This document shows, in pieces, positions 8,572 to 17,483 of a stretch of DNA of 50,485 nucleotides. The notes beneath the pieces were generated by a model. That model did not search any database. It was not told the DNA's origin and worked only from the letters and a program-made list of their open reading frames with translations. Both the position numbers and the translations under genes were made by a program. Position 1 is the first letter of the stretch. Every line of letters starts with the position of its first letter. The DNA comes from Thermoplasmata archaeon (GTDB lineage Archaea > Thermoplasmatota > Thermoplasmata > Lutacidiplasmatales > UBA184): assembly GCA_022750375.1 (NCBI GenBank), contig JAKIVU010000008.1, forward strand, positions 1-50,485, in the 5' to 3' direction.

Positions 8572-9392
8572 TGCGCATTTTGCTGGCCCAGCTCGCGCCG
8601 CGGCCGGGCGACGTGACCGCCAACCTCGAGCGCCTCCGAGCGGCCGTCGCGGCCGCCCCCAGCGACCTTGCGGTCTTTCCCGAGCTCTTCCTTTCTGGCT
8701 ACCGCATCGGCGACCGGGTGCACGGTCTCGCGCTGCGCGACGGCGACGCGCCCACCGCCGCCCTCCGTGCGATCGCTCGGGAGTCTCGGGCCACGATCGT
8801 CGTGGGGACCCCGATCGTCTCCATGGAGCGTCACGGAGAGGTCCAGAACGCAGCGATCGCGGTGCGGCCCGACGGGGAGGTCCACACGCAGGTCAAGCGC
8901 TACCTTCCGACGTTCGGTCCGTTCGAAGAGGGGGCTCATTTCACTCCCACGGACGAGAGTCAGCCCGTGCCGGTGGCGGCGCGTTCGGTCGGTCTCGAGA
9001 TCTGCTACGACGTGTTCTTCCCTGAGGTCTCCCGCACGCTCGCGCTCGCGGGAGCCGAACTCCTCGTCGTGATCTCGGCCTCGCCGGTGACGAGCGGTCG
9101 GATGTTCTCGCGACTACTGCCGGCCCGCGCGATTGAGAACGGCTTCCCTGTTGTCTACGTCAACCGGGTCGGGGTCGAGGACGGGGTCGTCTTCGGCGGC
9201 GGGTCCGGCGCCTGGGATGCGAGGGGCGAGCCGGTCACTGGCTCGGCGGCGTCCGACCCCTCACTCGCGCCCGAGGAACAGTTGCTGGTCGTCGAGATCG
9301 ATCTCCTCGAGGCAAGCCGGTGGCGACCGTTCCGACCCGTGCTTCGCGATGTAGCGACGCGGCCGGGTATGACCGGCTCTCGCAGCAGCTGA
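8571..9392 (+). CDS. Carbon-nitrogen hydrolase (nitrilase superfamily)
   Basis: The product is 273 residues from ATG 8571, which overlaps the preceding stop by one base; the usual family length is about 260-280. The catalytic Glu-Lys-Cys triad is visible: Glu in FPELFLSGY (about residue 38), Lys in VKRYLPTFGPFEE (about 109) and Cys in LEICYDVFFPE (about 145). Members hydrolyse amides or nitriles, or act as the glutaminase part of NAD synthetase. A free-standing enzyme of this size is more likely an omega-amidase, carbamoyl-type amidase or similar; no neighbour points to a substrate. Confidence 0.9.
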   Translation: MRILLAQLAPRPGDVTANLERLRAAVAAAPSDLAVFPELFLSGYRIGDRVHGLALRDGDAPTAALRAIARESRATIVVGTPIVSMERHGEVQNAAIAVRPDGEVHTQVKRYLPTFGPFEEGAHFTPTDESQPVPVAARSVGLEICYDVFFPEVSRTLALAGAELLVVISASPVTSGRMFSRLLPARAIENGFPVVYVNRVGVEDGVVFGGGSGAWDARGEPVTGSAASDPSLAPEEQLLVVEIDLLEASRWRPFRPVLRDVATRPGMTGSRSS

Positions 9393-9425
9393 GCACCCGG
9401 GGAAGGGCTGAACTCGCCCGTCGAA

Positions 9426-10196
9426 TCAGCGGATCGCGAGCAACACGCGGTTCTGGAAATCCTGCCAGACGACCGACCGGACCCGAAAGCCCCCGTCGCG
9501 GAGTCCTCGCAGGTGGGCGTCGACCGTCGGGGCCGCCTGGTGCGGGTGGCTCGCTTGACGGCGGTCGTGCTCTGCGAACGCCTCCCGCAGGGCGGGGACC
9601 TTCCGCGCGTCGCGCCACCAGCGCCGCCACGCGCCCCACTGCATCTCGTCCCGACGATTCGGGAACCGGGCCTTCAGGACCTCGTTCCCCAGGCGGGCGA
9701 GCTCCCGGTCACGCGCGGCGTACGGAAGGAAGTCTCCGTTCAGGAAGACCCCGCCGCGTCGGATGACGTGACCGAGGTCGAGGTACAGCCGGCGGAGTTG
9801 CGGGGCGGTCAGCCAGTGCAGCGCGGTCGTACTCACCGCCGCATCGTAGCCGAGCTTCGGTATCGCGGCCCGCCAGCCCGGCATCCCAAGGTTCGCGTCG
9901 ACCCACGTGAGACGCCCTCGCGCCGTGCCGAGGGCGCCTTCGCCCACGCGCCGGACGACGGGGTCATAGTCGACCGCGACGACGCGGGCCGACGGGAAAC
10001 GACGAAGGATGCGGGAACTGAACGATCCCGGACCGGAGCCCAGGTCCAAGACAGTGAAACGTCGGCCCAACTTCGCCGCGAGCACGTCCATCATCGCCGA
10101 AAAGCGGTGCTCCCGCTCGGGGTTGAACGATTCCTGCTGCTCGTCCCAACCCCGGAAGAGCGCTCCCCAATCCGGCGAGCGCGGGACGGTTGACAT
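9426..10196 (-). CDS. Class I SAM-dependent methyltransferase
   Basis: A 256-residue protein. Motif I VLDLGSGPGSF lies at about residues 48-58, the acidic ribose-binding position in VVAVDYDP near 75, and a motif IV region YDAAVSTTALHWL near 120. This places it among small-molecule methyltransferases of the Methyltransf_11/25 kind; TTALHWL resembles the trans-aconitate methyltransferase group. The C-terminus (WGAWRRWWRDARKVP) is Trp/Arg-rich. A TATA-like element (10221-10228, reverse complement GCTTAACG) is centred 28 bp before ATG 10196, suggesting a leaderless mRNA. It is divergent from top6B. Substrate unknown. Confidence 0.85.
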   Translation of the reverse strand: MSTVPRSPDWGALFRGWDEQQESFNPEREHRFSAMMDVLAAKLGRRFTVLDLGSGPGSFSSRILRRFPSARVVAVDYDPVVRRVGEGALGTARGRLTWVDANLGMPGWRAAIPKLGYDAAVSTTALHWLTAPQLRRLYLDLGHVIRRGGVFLNGDFLPYAARDRELARLGNEVLKARFPNRRDEMQWGAWRRWWRDARKVPALREAFAEHDRRQASHPHQAAPTVDAHLRGLRDGGFRVRSVVWQDFQNRVLLAIR

Positions 10197-10220
10197 CCTC
10201 TGTCGTCAACTCTGCTCGCG

Positions 10221-10228
10221 CGTTAAGC
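10221..10228 (-). promoter_or_regulatory. TATA-like element of methyltransferase gene
   Basis: GCTTAACG on the minus strand is centred about 28 bp before the ATG at 10196, inside a GC-rich near-palindrome (GCGCGTTAAGCGCG on the plus strand). Confidence 0.5.
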
Positions 10229-10290
10229 GCGTCGATATCGGCGAGGTCGCTCCGTCGACCGCTCGGGCATCGCTCGATTCCAACGCGGGG

Positions 10291-10297
10291 CTTATAG
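10291..10297 (+). promoter_or_regulatory. TATA-like element of top6B
   Basis: CTTATAG is centred about 29 bp before the GTG start at 10323, the spacing expected for a leaderless transcript. Confidence 0.5.
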
Positions 10298-10322
10298 CGA
10301 AGGTCGGGCCCCACCTCCACCG

Positions 10323-12338
10323 GTGCCGCCGCCGACCATCGCTCAACAACTCGCCGCGAAGCAGCGGGAGATTTCCGTTGCGGAATTTTTCGAGCGCAAT
10401 CGTCAGATTCTCGGCTTCGACAATCCCCAGCGGTCGCTGCTCACCACGGTCAAGGAAGGAGTGGATAATTCAGCCGATGCCTGCGAGGAGGCGGGTATCC
10501 TCCCCGAGATAGAGGTCGAGATCACCAAGGAGGGCGAGGAGCGCCTCCGAGTTTCGATCACCGACAACGGACCGGGAATCCTTCGCAAGGAGATTCCGAA
10601 TGTCTTTGCCCGCCTGCTCTACGGATCTCGTTTCCATTCGAATCGCCAGGCACGTGGGCAACAAGGTATCGGTATCTCCGCCGCGGTTCTCTACGCGAAT
10701 CTCACCACCGCTCGCCCGGCTCACATCACCTCCAAAGTCCAAGAGGAAGAAGCGGCGCACGTCCTCGACCTGGTGATCGACACCCAGAAGAATCAACCCC
10801 GGGTGGTATCGGAAGACCTCGTGCTATGGGATCGCCCCCACGGCACGCGCATCGAGCTTGTCCTCAAGGCCCGGTACGTACGCGGCCGTCAGTCTCCGTA
10901 TGAGTACCTCCGAGGGACTGCGATCGTGAACCCTCACGCTCGAATCGTGTTGGTCGAGCCCGACGGAACTCGGGTCACTTTCGAACGGGCGGCGCAGGAG
11001 TTGCCGCCGATGGCGAGGGAGACCCTCCCTCACCCGTACGGCCTCGAGCTCGGAGAGCTCGGCTACCTTCTGAAGGCGACGCGACGGCCGACCATGGGAG
11101 AATTCCTCTCCAAGGACCTCGCGGGGGTCAGTCCCCGAGCGACCAAGGAAGTTTTCGAGCGGTGTGGCCTCCGGGCCTCCAACTCCCCAGGGTCCATCCA
11201 GGGGGAAGGCCAAGAACGTCTCCTCACGGCCCTCCACGAGGTGTCGCTCGTCGCTCCGTCGGCGGAATCTCTCTCCCCCATTGGCGCGATGCTGATCAAG
11301 CGCGGGCTGCGCAACGTCCTCGGGGAACTTCGGCCCGAGTTCTACGCACCCCCGGTCAGCCGGCCTCCGAAGGTCCGGGGGGGGTTTCCCTTCATGGTAG
11401 AGGTCGGGCTGGTCTACGGCGGAGGCCTCCCTGCGGACCAGTCCGTACAGATTCTTCGATTCGCGAACCGGGTGCCGTTACTCTTTCAACAGGGTGCGTG
11501 TGCGATCACTACCGCGATTGGAAATCTCGACTGGCGACGGTATGGCCTCGAGCAGAAGGGTGGTTCCGGAATCCCGAGCGGTCCCGCCGTGATTCTCGTG
11601 CACGTCGCCTCGACCAAGATTCCGTTCACGAGCGAGGCCAAAGAAGCGGTGGCCGAGGACCCGGAAATCGACAAGGAGCTCACTCTCGCACTTCAGGCGG
11701 CGGCGCGCCATCTTCGAACCCACATCTCACGAAAGAGCCGCCGCGAGTTCGCGAGCGACAAGTTCGAGATCATACAGCGCATCCTGCCGAAGCTCGCCGA
11801 GAAGACCAGCCGACTCGTGGGCAAACCGATCCCCGACCTGACACCGGTCATCACACGGATCATGGACGTCGTCAACGTAGAGACCCAACTCCTCTCTGAA
11901 AAGGACCGAGTTCGGGTGCCGGTCGAAGTGACGAACTACACGCCGCGCCCGCGGGTCCTGGAGCTGTTCGTAGAGATTCCGCCGGAAGAGTTCGCTGTCG
12001 CTACGTTCAACCCCGCCCCGGAGGGGACGGAGCCGGCCCTGGGACGCGCTTGGTGGACGTTGCCGAAGCTCGTCCCGAACGGACGGACCAAGCTCGAGGT
12101 CGCGTTCCCTGCTACGACGGAGGTCGAAGCGAGCGACCTCGACTGGTACGTGGCAGGGATCGACGAGTCGCACGTCCTCGGCGCCGACCCACTCCCGGGC
12201 GACTGGGATGTCCGTCTCCCGCGAACGATCGTGGAAGCCGCGGAGGCCGCGGCCGCCGAATCCGCCGCGAGCGGAGAGGAAGGGGAGGTGGACTACGATG
12301 CCGCCGAGTCGAGCGCGCACGCGAGCGACGAAGAGTGA
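10323..12338 (+). CDS. top6B: DNA topoisomerase VI subunit B
   Basis: A 671-residue ATPase subunit of the type IIB topoisomerase that passes one duplex through another. The GHKL ATP-binding fold is visible: [16 protein letters not shown] (N-box, about residue 42), ITDNGPGI near 80, and [14 protein letters not shown] near 115. The transducer region keeps its switch Lys in SAKEAV-like sequence ([11 protein letters not shown], near 440), and a C-terminal Ig-like domain follows ([20 protein letters not shown], near 535). The tail is Glu/Ala-rich. GTG 10323 is chosen because the TATA-like box lies 29 bp upstream and [22 protein letters not shown] fits the usual N-terminus. Its 3' end overlaps top6A by about 41 bases. 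Confidence 0.97.
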   Translation: MPPPTIAQQLAAKQREISVAEFFERNRQILGFDNPQRSLLTTVKEGVDNSADACEEAGILPEIEVEITKEGEERLRVSITDNGPGILRKEIPNVFARLLYGSRFHSNRQARGQQGIGISAAVLYANLTTARPAHITSKVQEEEAAHVLDLVIDTQKNQPRVVSEDLVLWDRPHGTRIELVLKARYVRGRQSPYEYLRGTAIVNPHARIVLVEPDGTRVTFERAAQELPPMARETLPHPYGLELGELGYLLKATRRPTMGEFLSKDLAGVSPRATKEVFERCGLRASNSPGSIQGEGQERLLTALHEVSLVAPSAESLSPIGAMLIKRGLRNVLGELRPEFYAPPVSRPPKVRGGFPFMVEVGLVYGGGLPADQSVQILRFANRVPLLFQQGACAITTAIGNLDWRRYGLEQKGGSGIPSGPAVILVHVASTKIPFTSEAKEAVAEDPEIDKELTLALQAAARHLRTHISRKSRREFASDKFEIIQRILPKLAEKTSRLVGKPIPDLTPVITRIMDVVNVETQLLSEKDRVRVPVEVTNYTPRPRVLELFVEIPPEEFAVATFNPAPEGTEPALGRAWWTLPKLVPNGRTKLEVAFPATTEVEASDLDWYVAGIDESHVLGADPLPGDWDVRLPRTIVEAAEAAAAESAASGEEGEVDYDAAESSAHASDEE

Positions 12339-13440
12339 GGACGACGACCTCCCGAAGATCCGGGCGGACGCGCTGAAACCGACCCTCAATCTCGCCGAAC
12401 AGATCTACCACCAGCTCGACGAGGGGGAGATCCCCCGGATGCGTCTCCCGCTCCGGACGAAGCAGAACCTGTCGTTCCAGGCGCGCGACGGAGTCTGGCG
12501 CCTCGGAAAGGCGATGGGAACTCGGAGCGCGCGCAAGCTCGACGGCGCCCTGATGCTCCTCCGGACGTTCTATCTCGTGGATTTCATCAACGAGATGGCC
12601 CGCGACAAGAAGACGTCCACTCTTCGGGAGCTCTACTACATCAGTGAGGCGTGGGAGGACGCGAAGTTCCACAGCGAGGACGAGTCGAACCTTCTGATCG
12701 AGGACTTGGAAGTGATGTGCGAACGTCTCCGGGAGGACTTCCGCCTCCATCCGGAAGAGAACGGCGCCTCCGTGATCGGCGACCTCACGATCAAGGAGAA
12801 GAATCGCAAGGGGATCGTGAAGAAGATCAACTGCAAGGACGACGTCGGGGACGGGGGTTATTCACTGCCCTTCAACGTCGAGAAGGAGAAGATCGAGTTC
12901 GTCAGCACGAACGCCAAGTTCGTGATCGCGATCGAATGCGGCGGCATGGTCGACCGTCTCGCCGAGAACAATTTCGACGAAGACCAGGACGCGATCCTGC
13001 TCCACCTGAAGGGCCAGCCGGCTCGCTCCACCCGACGATTCCTCAAGCGGATCACGGAGGAGCTGAAGCTCCCCGTGGTGGTCTTCACCGACGGGGACCC
13101 GTGGTCGTTCCGGATCTACGCCAGCGTCGCGTTCGGGGCGATCAAGACCGCCCATTTGTCGAGTTATCTCGCCACACCGTCCGCGGAGTTCCTCGGCGTC
13201 TCCGCGTCCGACATCGAGAACTACGAGCTCCCGTCCGACAAACTTTCGGAGCAGGATATCCGCGCCCTGCAGGCGGAGCTGACCGACCCCCGGTTCGCGA
13301 CCGCGGACTGGCGGGCGGAGATCGAGCTGATGCTGAAGAACGGCAAGAAAGCCGAGCAGCAGTCGCTCGCAAAGTACGGGTTGAACTATGTCACGGAACA
13401 TTACCTTCCCGAGAAGCTCACCGAGATGGGCGTGATCTGA
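12298..13440 (+). CDS. top6A: DNA topoisomerase VI subunit A (Spo11-like)
   Basis: The DNA-cleaving subunit of topoisomerase VI and homologue of Spo11. ATG 12298 is preferred to the track start at 12208 because it follows an AGGAAGGGGAGG-type ribosome site and gives 380 residues, close to the family norm. The 5Y-CAP active-site region [11 protein letters not shown] (about residue 108) holds the catalytic tyrosine. The Toprim domain supplies Glu in [11 protein letters not shown] and the acidic pair in [13 protein letters not shown], which bind magnesium. It overlaps the end of top6B, so the two subunits are translated from one mRNA, the usual archaeal arrangement. Confidence 0.97.
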   Translation: MPPSRARTRATKSEDDDLPKIRADALKPTLNLAEQIYHQLDEGEIPRMRLPLRTKQNLSFQARDGVWRLGKAMGTRSARKLDGALMLLRTFYLVDFINEMARDKKTSTLRELYYISEAWEDAKFHSEDESNLLIEDLEVMCERLREDFRLHPEENGASVIGDLTIKEKNRKGIVKKINCKDDVGDGGYSLPFNVEKEKIEFVSTNAKFVIAIECGGMVDRLAENNFDEDQDAILLHLKGQPARSTRRFLKRITEELKLPVVVFTDGDPWSFRIYASVAFGAIKTAHLSSYLATPSAEFLGVSASDIENYELPSDKLSEQDIRALQAELTDPRFATADWRAEIELMLKNGKKAEQQSLAKYGLNYVTEHYLPEKLTEMGVI

Positions 13441-13483
13441 TCGGCGAGGGCGGAGGGGACGGGAGCCCGCGCCGACCGGAAGG

Positions 13484-13491
13484 CTTAAAAT
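13484..13491 (+). promoter_or_regulatory. TATA-like element of aquaporin gene
   Basis: CTTAAAAT is centred about 28 bp before ATG 13516, consistent with a leaderless mRNA. Confidence 0.6.
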
Positions 13492-13515
13492 TCGGGAATT
13501 CTCGTCGCACGCTCG

Positions 13516-14247
13516 ATGACGTGGAGTCTCAGCCAGAAGTGTCTCGGCGAATTTCTCGGAACGTTCGGACTGGTCGTCTCGGTCACCGGTGCTGCGATCT
13601 TTACGTTCGGACTGGGCGCGGACACCAACGGGCGAGTGCTCCTGATCGCCATGGCCCTCGGCTTCGGCGTCCTGGGGATGGTCTACGCATTCGGCGATGT
13701 TTCGGGGGCCCACTTCAACCCCGCCGTCACGATCGGTATGTGGGCGTCGGGCCGCATGAAGACCGGCGAGGTCGTTCCCTACATCGTCTCCCAACTGCTC
13801 GGAGGGATCGTCGCGGTCGCGGCGATGGCCGGCGTCGCCTACGGCTCTTCGGTCGCCTGGGCTAACGCCCAGACCATCTCCCTCGCCTCGCAAGGTTATT
13901 CCGGGAACGGCAGCGGGTACCTGTTCAGTGCCGGTTCGGTGTTTCTGCTCGAGGTCGTATTCACCTTCTTCCTAGTGCTCGTCATCCTCTACGCCACTCG
14001 CTCCGATGGATTCGCGAAGAACCTCGCCCCGGTCGGGATCGCCTTGACGCTCCTGATGACGAACCTGGTCGCGATTCCCGTCGACGGGGCGTCGGTCAAC
14101 CCGGCCCGGAGCTTCGCCCCCGCCCTACTGTCCGCGATGTTCTGGTCCAGCGACCGATGGGCGATCACCCAGGACTGGATCTTCTGGGTCGCTCCGATCA
14201 TCGGCGGTCTCCTCGCCGCCGGCGTCACCCGGATGTTGCGCGAGTAG
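13516..14247 (+). CDS. MIP-family channel (aquaporin/glycerol facilitator)
   Basis: A 243-residue channel with six helices and the two half-helices. Both signatures are intact: HFNPAVTIG near residue 66 and SVNPARSFAP near 194, with the selectivity-filter Arg after the second NPA. Aligned back from the conserved IPV, the helix-5 filter position that is His in strict water channels such as AqpZ appears to be Asn here (TNLVAIPV), so permeation of solutes other than water (glycerol, H2S, CO2, ammonia) is possible. It is transcribed alone from its own promoter and converges on the next gene 8 bases away. Confidence 0.92.
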   Translation: MTWSLSQKCLGEFLGTFGLVVSVTGAAIFTFGLGADTNGRVLLIAMALGFGVLGMVYAFGDVSGAHFNPAVTIGMWASGRMKTGEVVPYIVSQLLGGIVAVAAMAGVAYGSSVAWANAQTISLASQGYSGNGSGYLFSAGSVFLLEVVFTFFLVLVILYATRSDGFAKNLAPVGIALTLLMTNLVAIPVDGASVNPARSFAPALLSAMFWSSDRWAITQDWIFWVAPIIGGLLAAGVTRMLRE

Positions 14248-14255
14248 GCGCCGAT

Positions 14256-14699
14256 TCAGACCAGGCCGACGGCCGCGAAGCCGTCCGCCGTGAGCCACCG
14301 GTCGGCGATCTCTCCGGGCGCGTAGACGTACGAGGCAGACGGTCCCCCGACGCGCCGGAACGGAATCCCTTGTTCGTCGAACTCGGTCCGTTCGGCTCCG
14401 ACCTCCACGACCTGATCGCTCAGGCGGACCGGGATCGTCGCCCCATCTCGGGCGAGCAAGAGGACGTCGTTCGGTTCATCGAATACCACCCACTCGACGG
14501 GGACCAATAGGTGGAGGTGGATCAGTTTGGGTCGGAACTGACTTTCCGTCTCCGTTTCGGTCCGGGAGAAGTGCGCGACTTCCCGACCGTCGAACGTCAC
14601 GATCCGCTGGAACTGGAACGAACGTTGCCGGAACTCGAGGACGTTGACCTCGAGGTCGCCGGCGGTCAACACGGTGCGTGCGAGCGAGGGCAGATACAT
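14256..14699 (-). CDS. Conserved-looking hypothetical protein, 147 aa
   Basis: I do not recognise a family. The 147-residue product is predicted soluble, rich in beta-strand-like alternation (VNVLEFRQRSFQFQRIVTFDG, LIHLHLLVPVEWVVFDEP), with no Cys and no membrane segment. It is divergent from the eL41 microgene and convergent with the aquaporin gene. The TATA-like box at 14746-14754 is nearly symmetric (TTTATAAA) and could serve this gene too, with a leader of about 25 bases. The start is uncertain. Confidence 0.6.
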   Translation of the reverse strand: MYLPSLARTVLTAGDLEVNVLEFRQRSFQFQRIVTFDGREVAHFSRTETETESQFRPKLIHLHLLVPVEWVVFDEPNDVLLLARDGATIPVRLSDQVVEVGAERTEFDEQGIPFRRVGGPSASYVYAPGEIADRWLTADGFAAVGLV

Positions 14700-14745
14700 A
14701 AGCGGGGCTCGAATCGGTCGCTCTCGGCGGTGCGGCGCGAGGCAG

Positions 14746-14754
14746 CTTTATAAA
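14746..14754 (+). promoter_or_regulatory. TATA box between eL41 and the divergent gene
   Basis: CTTTATAAA is one of the best TATA boxes in the window. It is about 43 bp before the eL41 ATG, so a short leader of roughly 17 bases is expected; the symmetric core could also drive the leftward gene. Confidence 0.55.
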
Positions 14755-14792
14755 CCGACGACCCTACCCGCGCCCGTTCGGACGCGGCTTGA

Positions 14793-14900
14793 ATGAAACG
14801 TTCTTCGCGGGTTTGGAAGAAGCGCGGGCACATGCGCTGGAAGTGGCGCAAGAAGCGTATGCGGCGACGCATGCGAGCCCAGAAGATGCGCAAGCAGTGA
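14793..14900 (+). CDS. rpl41e: Ribosomal protein eL41
   Basis: A 35-residue, extremely basic peptide missed by the ORF track because of its length. The C-terminal 22 residues (MRWKWRKKRMRRRMRAQKM and on) match the eL41 pattern of a single Arg/Lys/Met-rich helix starting MRxKWRKKRMRR, and end at TGA 14898-14900. eL41 sits at the subunit interface of archaeal and eukaryotic ribosomes. ATG 14793 gives a 13-residue extension (KRSSRVWKKRGH); starting at the internal ATG 14832 would give the classic short form. A strong TATA box lies upstream. The protein is so small and simple that the call rests on the WRKKRMRR core. Confidence 0.8.
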   Translation: MKRSSRVWKKRGHMRWKWRKKRMRRRMRAQKMRKQ

Positions 14901-14932
14901 GCGGAACGTTCCGCACCGGATAGCCATCGGGT

Positions 14933-15913
14933 TCACACGCCCGCCGGCAGCTTCAGGAACCGCTGGCGAAGTTTCAGCTCTCCGGTATTCCGATCGATGG
15001 TGCCGGCGACCCCGACGCTCCGGCCGAACATCGACATGCCGAGGACGTACCACGTTACCTCGAACGTCTCTCCGTTCAGGACCGCAAAGCCGGAGTGATG
15101 GCGGAACCCGAGGAGCCGGCTCCGCGCTCGAGCGGTCGCGTACGACCGCTCGAGCGCTTCCGCGGGCGACCCGACCGGGCCGGCCCGGGCGGGTGCCTTC
15201 GCGACTTCCAGCGAGCGGGCGGGTCGAGCCTGTCGTTCCCCCAGCGTGGCCGGCCGGTAACGGATCCGATACCGGTCGGGTGTGTCCTCCTCCTCGATCA
15301 GGAGCCAGGACCACGGATTCGTGCTCGGCGTCACCTCAGTGAATCCTTCCCGGGCCGCGAGACGCCCCGCGCGCCACCGCGCCGTCCCGCGCAGGACAAG
15401 GTATCCCCCATAGATCGCCACCAGCAGCCAGGCCGTCTCGACCCAGACGTTGAACGCGACGGTGCCGTGCTCGAGGATCAGCACGACGAGGGTGCCCGCG
15501 GTGAGGACGATGGTGACCAGGCTCACGGCGACGTCCGCGTCCATTCGGATTATCCGTTGCGAAAATGGCGCCAGGGGAGCCACGGCGAAGTTGGTGAACC
15601 CGTCGAGCACGAGGTGGGAGAGCCCCCCGATCTCCATCGCGACGAAATAGAGGAGTGTGGACGCAGCGCCGAAATACGGGAGAAACGGCACGAGCAGGCT
15701 GCCGACGGCCGCGATGATCGTGACGCCGAGCACCGAATGCACAATCCCGCGGTGCTGCAGCGCAGGAAATCTTCGAGCGAGCGGGAAGAGGAGAATGTCC
15801 GAGTCCGGCAATCCGCCCGCGAGCGCACCCGCGGCGATGTACTGGGGGGCCGCCGGCCCCCAGATGATGAACGACAGAAGGTAGGCGAAGATCACGTGAG
15901 TGAACAGATCCAC
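14933..15913 (-). CDS. DUF457/YdjM-type membrane-bound metal-dependent hydrolase, copy 1
   Basis: A 326-residue protein from GTG 15913. The N-terminal half is a membrane domain with the family's His/Asp marks: THVIFAYLL at the start, GGLPDSDILLFPLARRFP, HRGIVHSVLG and SHLVLDGFTNFA (residues about 5, 34-50, 54-63, 99-111), which could bind a metal. Several further helices and a soluble C-terminal domain (about residues 200-326) follow. The gene at 33422-34402 is a clear paralogue over its full length. The biochemical role of this family is not well established; the name 'hydrolase' comes from the His/Asp pattern. A TATA-like TGATAATC (about 15943-15950) lies 34 bp upstream. Confidence 0.8.
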   Translation of the reverse strand: MDLFTHVIFAYLLSFIIWGPAAPQYIAAGALAGGLPDSDILLFPLARRFPALQHRGIVHSVLGVTIIAAVGSLLVPFLPYFGAASTLLYFVAMEIGGLSHLVLDGFTNFAVAPLAPFSQRIIRMDADVAVSLVTIVLTAGTLVVLILEHGTVAFNVWVETAWLLVAIYGGYLVLRGTARWRAGRLAAREGFTEVTPSTNPWSWLLIEEEDTPDRYRIRYRPATLGERQARPARSLEVAKAPARAGPVGSPAEALERSYATARARSRLLGFRHHSGFAVLNGETFEVTWYVLGMSMFGRSVGVAGTIDRNTGELKLRQRFLKLPAGV

Positions 15914-16070
15914 GCGCTACGCCCCGGTCCCTCGACCCGTGCGGGATTATCACCTTCGCGGAGTCGAACCGGCTTCCGCCTGCGGTCCTCCGCGTGCCGT
16001 CCGCCTCGCCATCGGCGCTTAGCCCTCCGGCGAAGCGCGGCCGATCCTGGGCCCCCGTTTTCTGGTGGTC

Positions 16071-16469
16071 TCACCCCGGGGGATTACGCGGCAACGCCCG
16101 TTTGCAGTTCCAGCACTCGGTCGCGACTTCCGACGAACGAGCCCCGCAATTCCCGCAGCGGACGGGCAACGGGACGTTCGGTGACCCCGGCGACTCTGCC
16201 GACGGTCCAGCTTCGGCGGCGTTCGCCTTGTCGAGCGCCCATCGGGGACCGATGAGCAAGAGCACTGACAGAATGAGCAGAGCTACCCCTAGGCCGGCAA
16301 ATCCCGTCGCGGCGAGTTGGTGGCTGATGGCGCATCCGTTCGAAGTTCCGTTTACGGTGATCGGGATGCAGTAAGTGAACAGAAAGGCAGAGATGACGAA
16401 CGCCGCGGCGGAGAAGATCCCCGCAAGCACCCCCCACTGGGCTCCCGACACGTTCTCGGCTTCGGTCAC
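16071..16469 (-). CDS. Two-helix membrane protein with C-terminal zinc ribbon
   Basis: About 132 residues. I chose GTG 16469 rather than the track start at 16544 because GGAGGAA sits right before it; the longer form would add 25 Arg-rich residues. Two helices (QWGVLAGIFSAAAFVISAFLF and FAGLGVALLILSVLLLIG) flank a small extracellular loop with two Cys (CIPITVNGTSNGC) and one sequon. The cytosolic C-terminus carries CGNCG and CWNC, a four-Cys zinc ribbon. No specific family recognised; such proteins are common in archaea with no known function. Confidence 0.72.
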   Translation of the reverse strand: MTEAENVSGAQWGVLAGIFSAAAFVISAFLFTYCIPITVNGTSNGCAISHQLAATGFAGLGVALLILSVLLLIGPRWALDKANAAEAGPSAESPGSPNVPLPVRCGNCGARSSEVATECWNCKRALPRNPPG

Positions 16470-16629
16470 CACTTCCTCCGACCCTCTGAGCGACACCGCG
16501 CGAGCGACCAGAACCGAATGGATCCGTCGCGGCGTGATCCCCACACTGCCTCGAATTCAGTGGAGCGAACGACTCGCGAAATCTCCGTTATTTCGGGACC
16601 GCCGTCGGACCGGGGGTTCATCGGGGTTC

Positions 16630-17340
16630 TCAGTTCGAACTGCCCGCGACGGGTTCGGGGCGCGGCGACCTCGTGTCCTCGAAACCGCGGATCAGCTGGA
16701 CCCCGATGGCGACGAGCCAAAGGATGAGTGGAAGCACGATCAACCGCTCGGATCCTCCCGGGTAGACGGACGCCACCCAACTCGGCACGTTCGTCCGTCC
16801 CACGGAGGTAGGGACCACGTAGAGCACGAGGGCCACGAGACTGACCAACCCCCCGAGGATACTCAGCGGCCACCACCAACCCTTCCACCGGGGGGCATCA
16901 CGCGCGTAAACGCCGAAGAGGACCAGCGCCGCCCACCCCGATCCGAACGCGATCAAGGCGCTGATCGAGTGAAGTTCCAATGCGTCAACTTCGTTGAAGA
17001 CTGCCACGCCTATGGCGCCCAGCGCGACGACCGCCAAGATGACCAGCGTGATCTTTCCCAGCACCCGGTTCCAGAGGAGGGGCCCAAACCCGACCATCCC
17101 TACGAAGATCAAGAGGGACATCAAGGTCAGTGAGACGGAGAACACCCACCACAACGAGGTGCCCGGCGCGAAATGGGGCGCGTTATTCGGGGGCGCCCCC
17201 AGGTCGCTGATCCAGTGGGTGATCAACCCGTAGCCGGGGATGAGCGCACCTTCGACGAGGGTCGCGACGGCAAACTGGAGGGGTCCGATCACGAACGCCC
17301 AGCCCGAGATCTTCTGCCAATCTCGTTCCGTGAGTGCCAT
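16630..17340 (-). CDS. DUF998-family membrane protein
   Basis: A 236-residue protein with six hydrophobic helices and the DUF998 signature in the first loop (LITHWISDLGAPPNNAPHF: SDLG then Asn residues). The His of ALELHSISALIAFG in helix 4 also fits. Function of the family is not known. The C-terminus is polar. A TATA-like element (GGTTAAGG, 17365-17374 on the minus strand) lies about 30 bp before the ATG, so the gene is probably transcribed alone and leaderless. Confidence 0.78.
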   Translation of the reverse strand: MALTERDWQKISGWAFVIGPLQFAVATLVEGALIPGYGLITHWISDLGAPPNNAPHFAPGTSLWWVFSVSLTLMSLLIFVGMVGFGPLLWNRVLGKITLVILAVVALGAIGVAVFNEVDALELHSISALIAFGSGWAALVLFGVYARDAPRWKGWWWPLSILGGLVSLVALVLYVVPTSVGRTNVPSWVASVYPGGSERLIVLPLILWLVAIGVQLIRGFEDTRSPRPEPVAGSSN

Positions 17341-17364
17341 TCTTCCCGGCCCACGCCGCTTCGA

Positions 17365-17374
17365 GCCTTAACCC
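17365..17374 (-). promoter_or_regulatory. TATA-like element of DUF998 gene
   Basis: GGTTAAGGCT on the minus strand, about 30 bp before ATG 17340. Confidence 0.5.
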
Positions 17375-17483
17375 CACCTTCGGCGCCCGCGGACCAATAA
17401 ACAACCACCCACGGCGACGAGATAGGTGGGACCGGGGGTGACTACCTCCGTCGTTCCGGTGGGGATGCATCGAGGTCGAACGG

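Noticed and set aside
15944-16015. A tRNA-like B box (GGTTCGACTCC) and a weak A box (TGGCGAGGCGG) on the minus strand
   Set aside because: The T stem pairs in only three positions, and no acceptor strand matches the sequence after it, even allowing an intron. The position also overlaps the promoter of the DUF457-type gene.
15914-16070. Possible microgene in the gap between two leftward membrane-protein genes
   Set aside because: No short frame with a ribosome site or recognisable motif was found on either strand.
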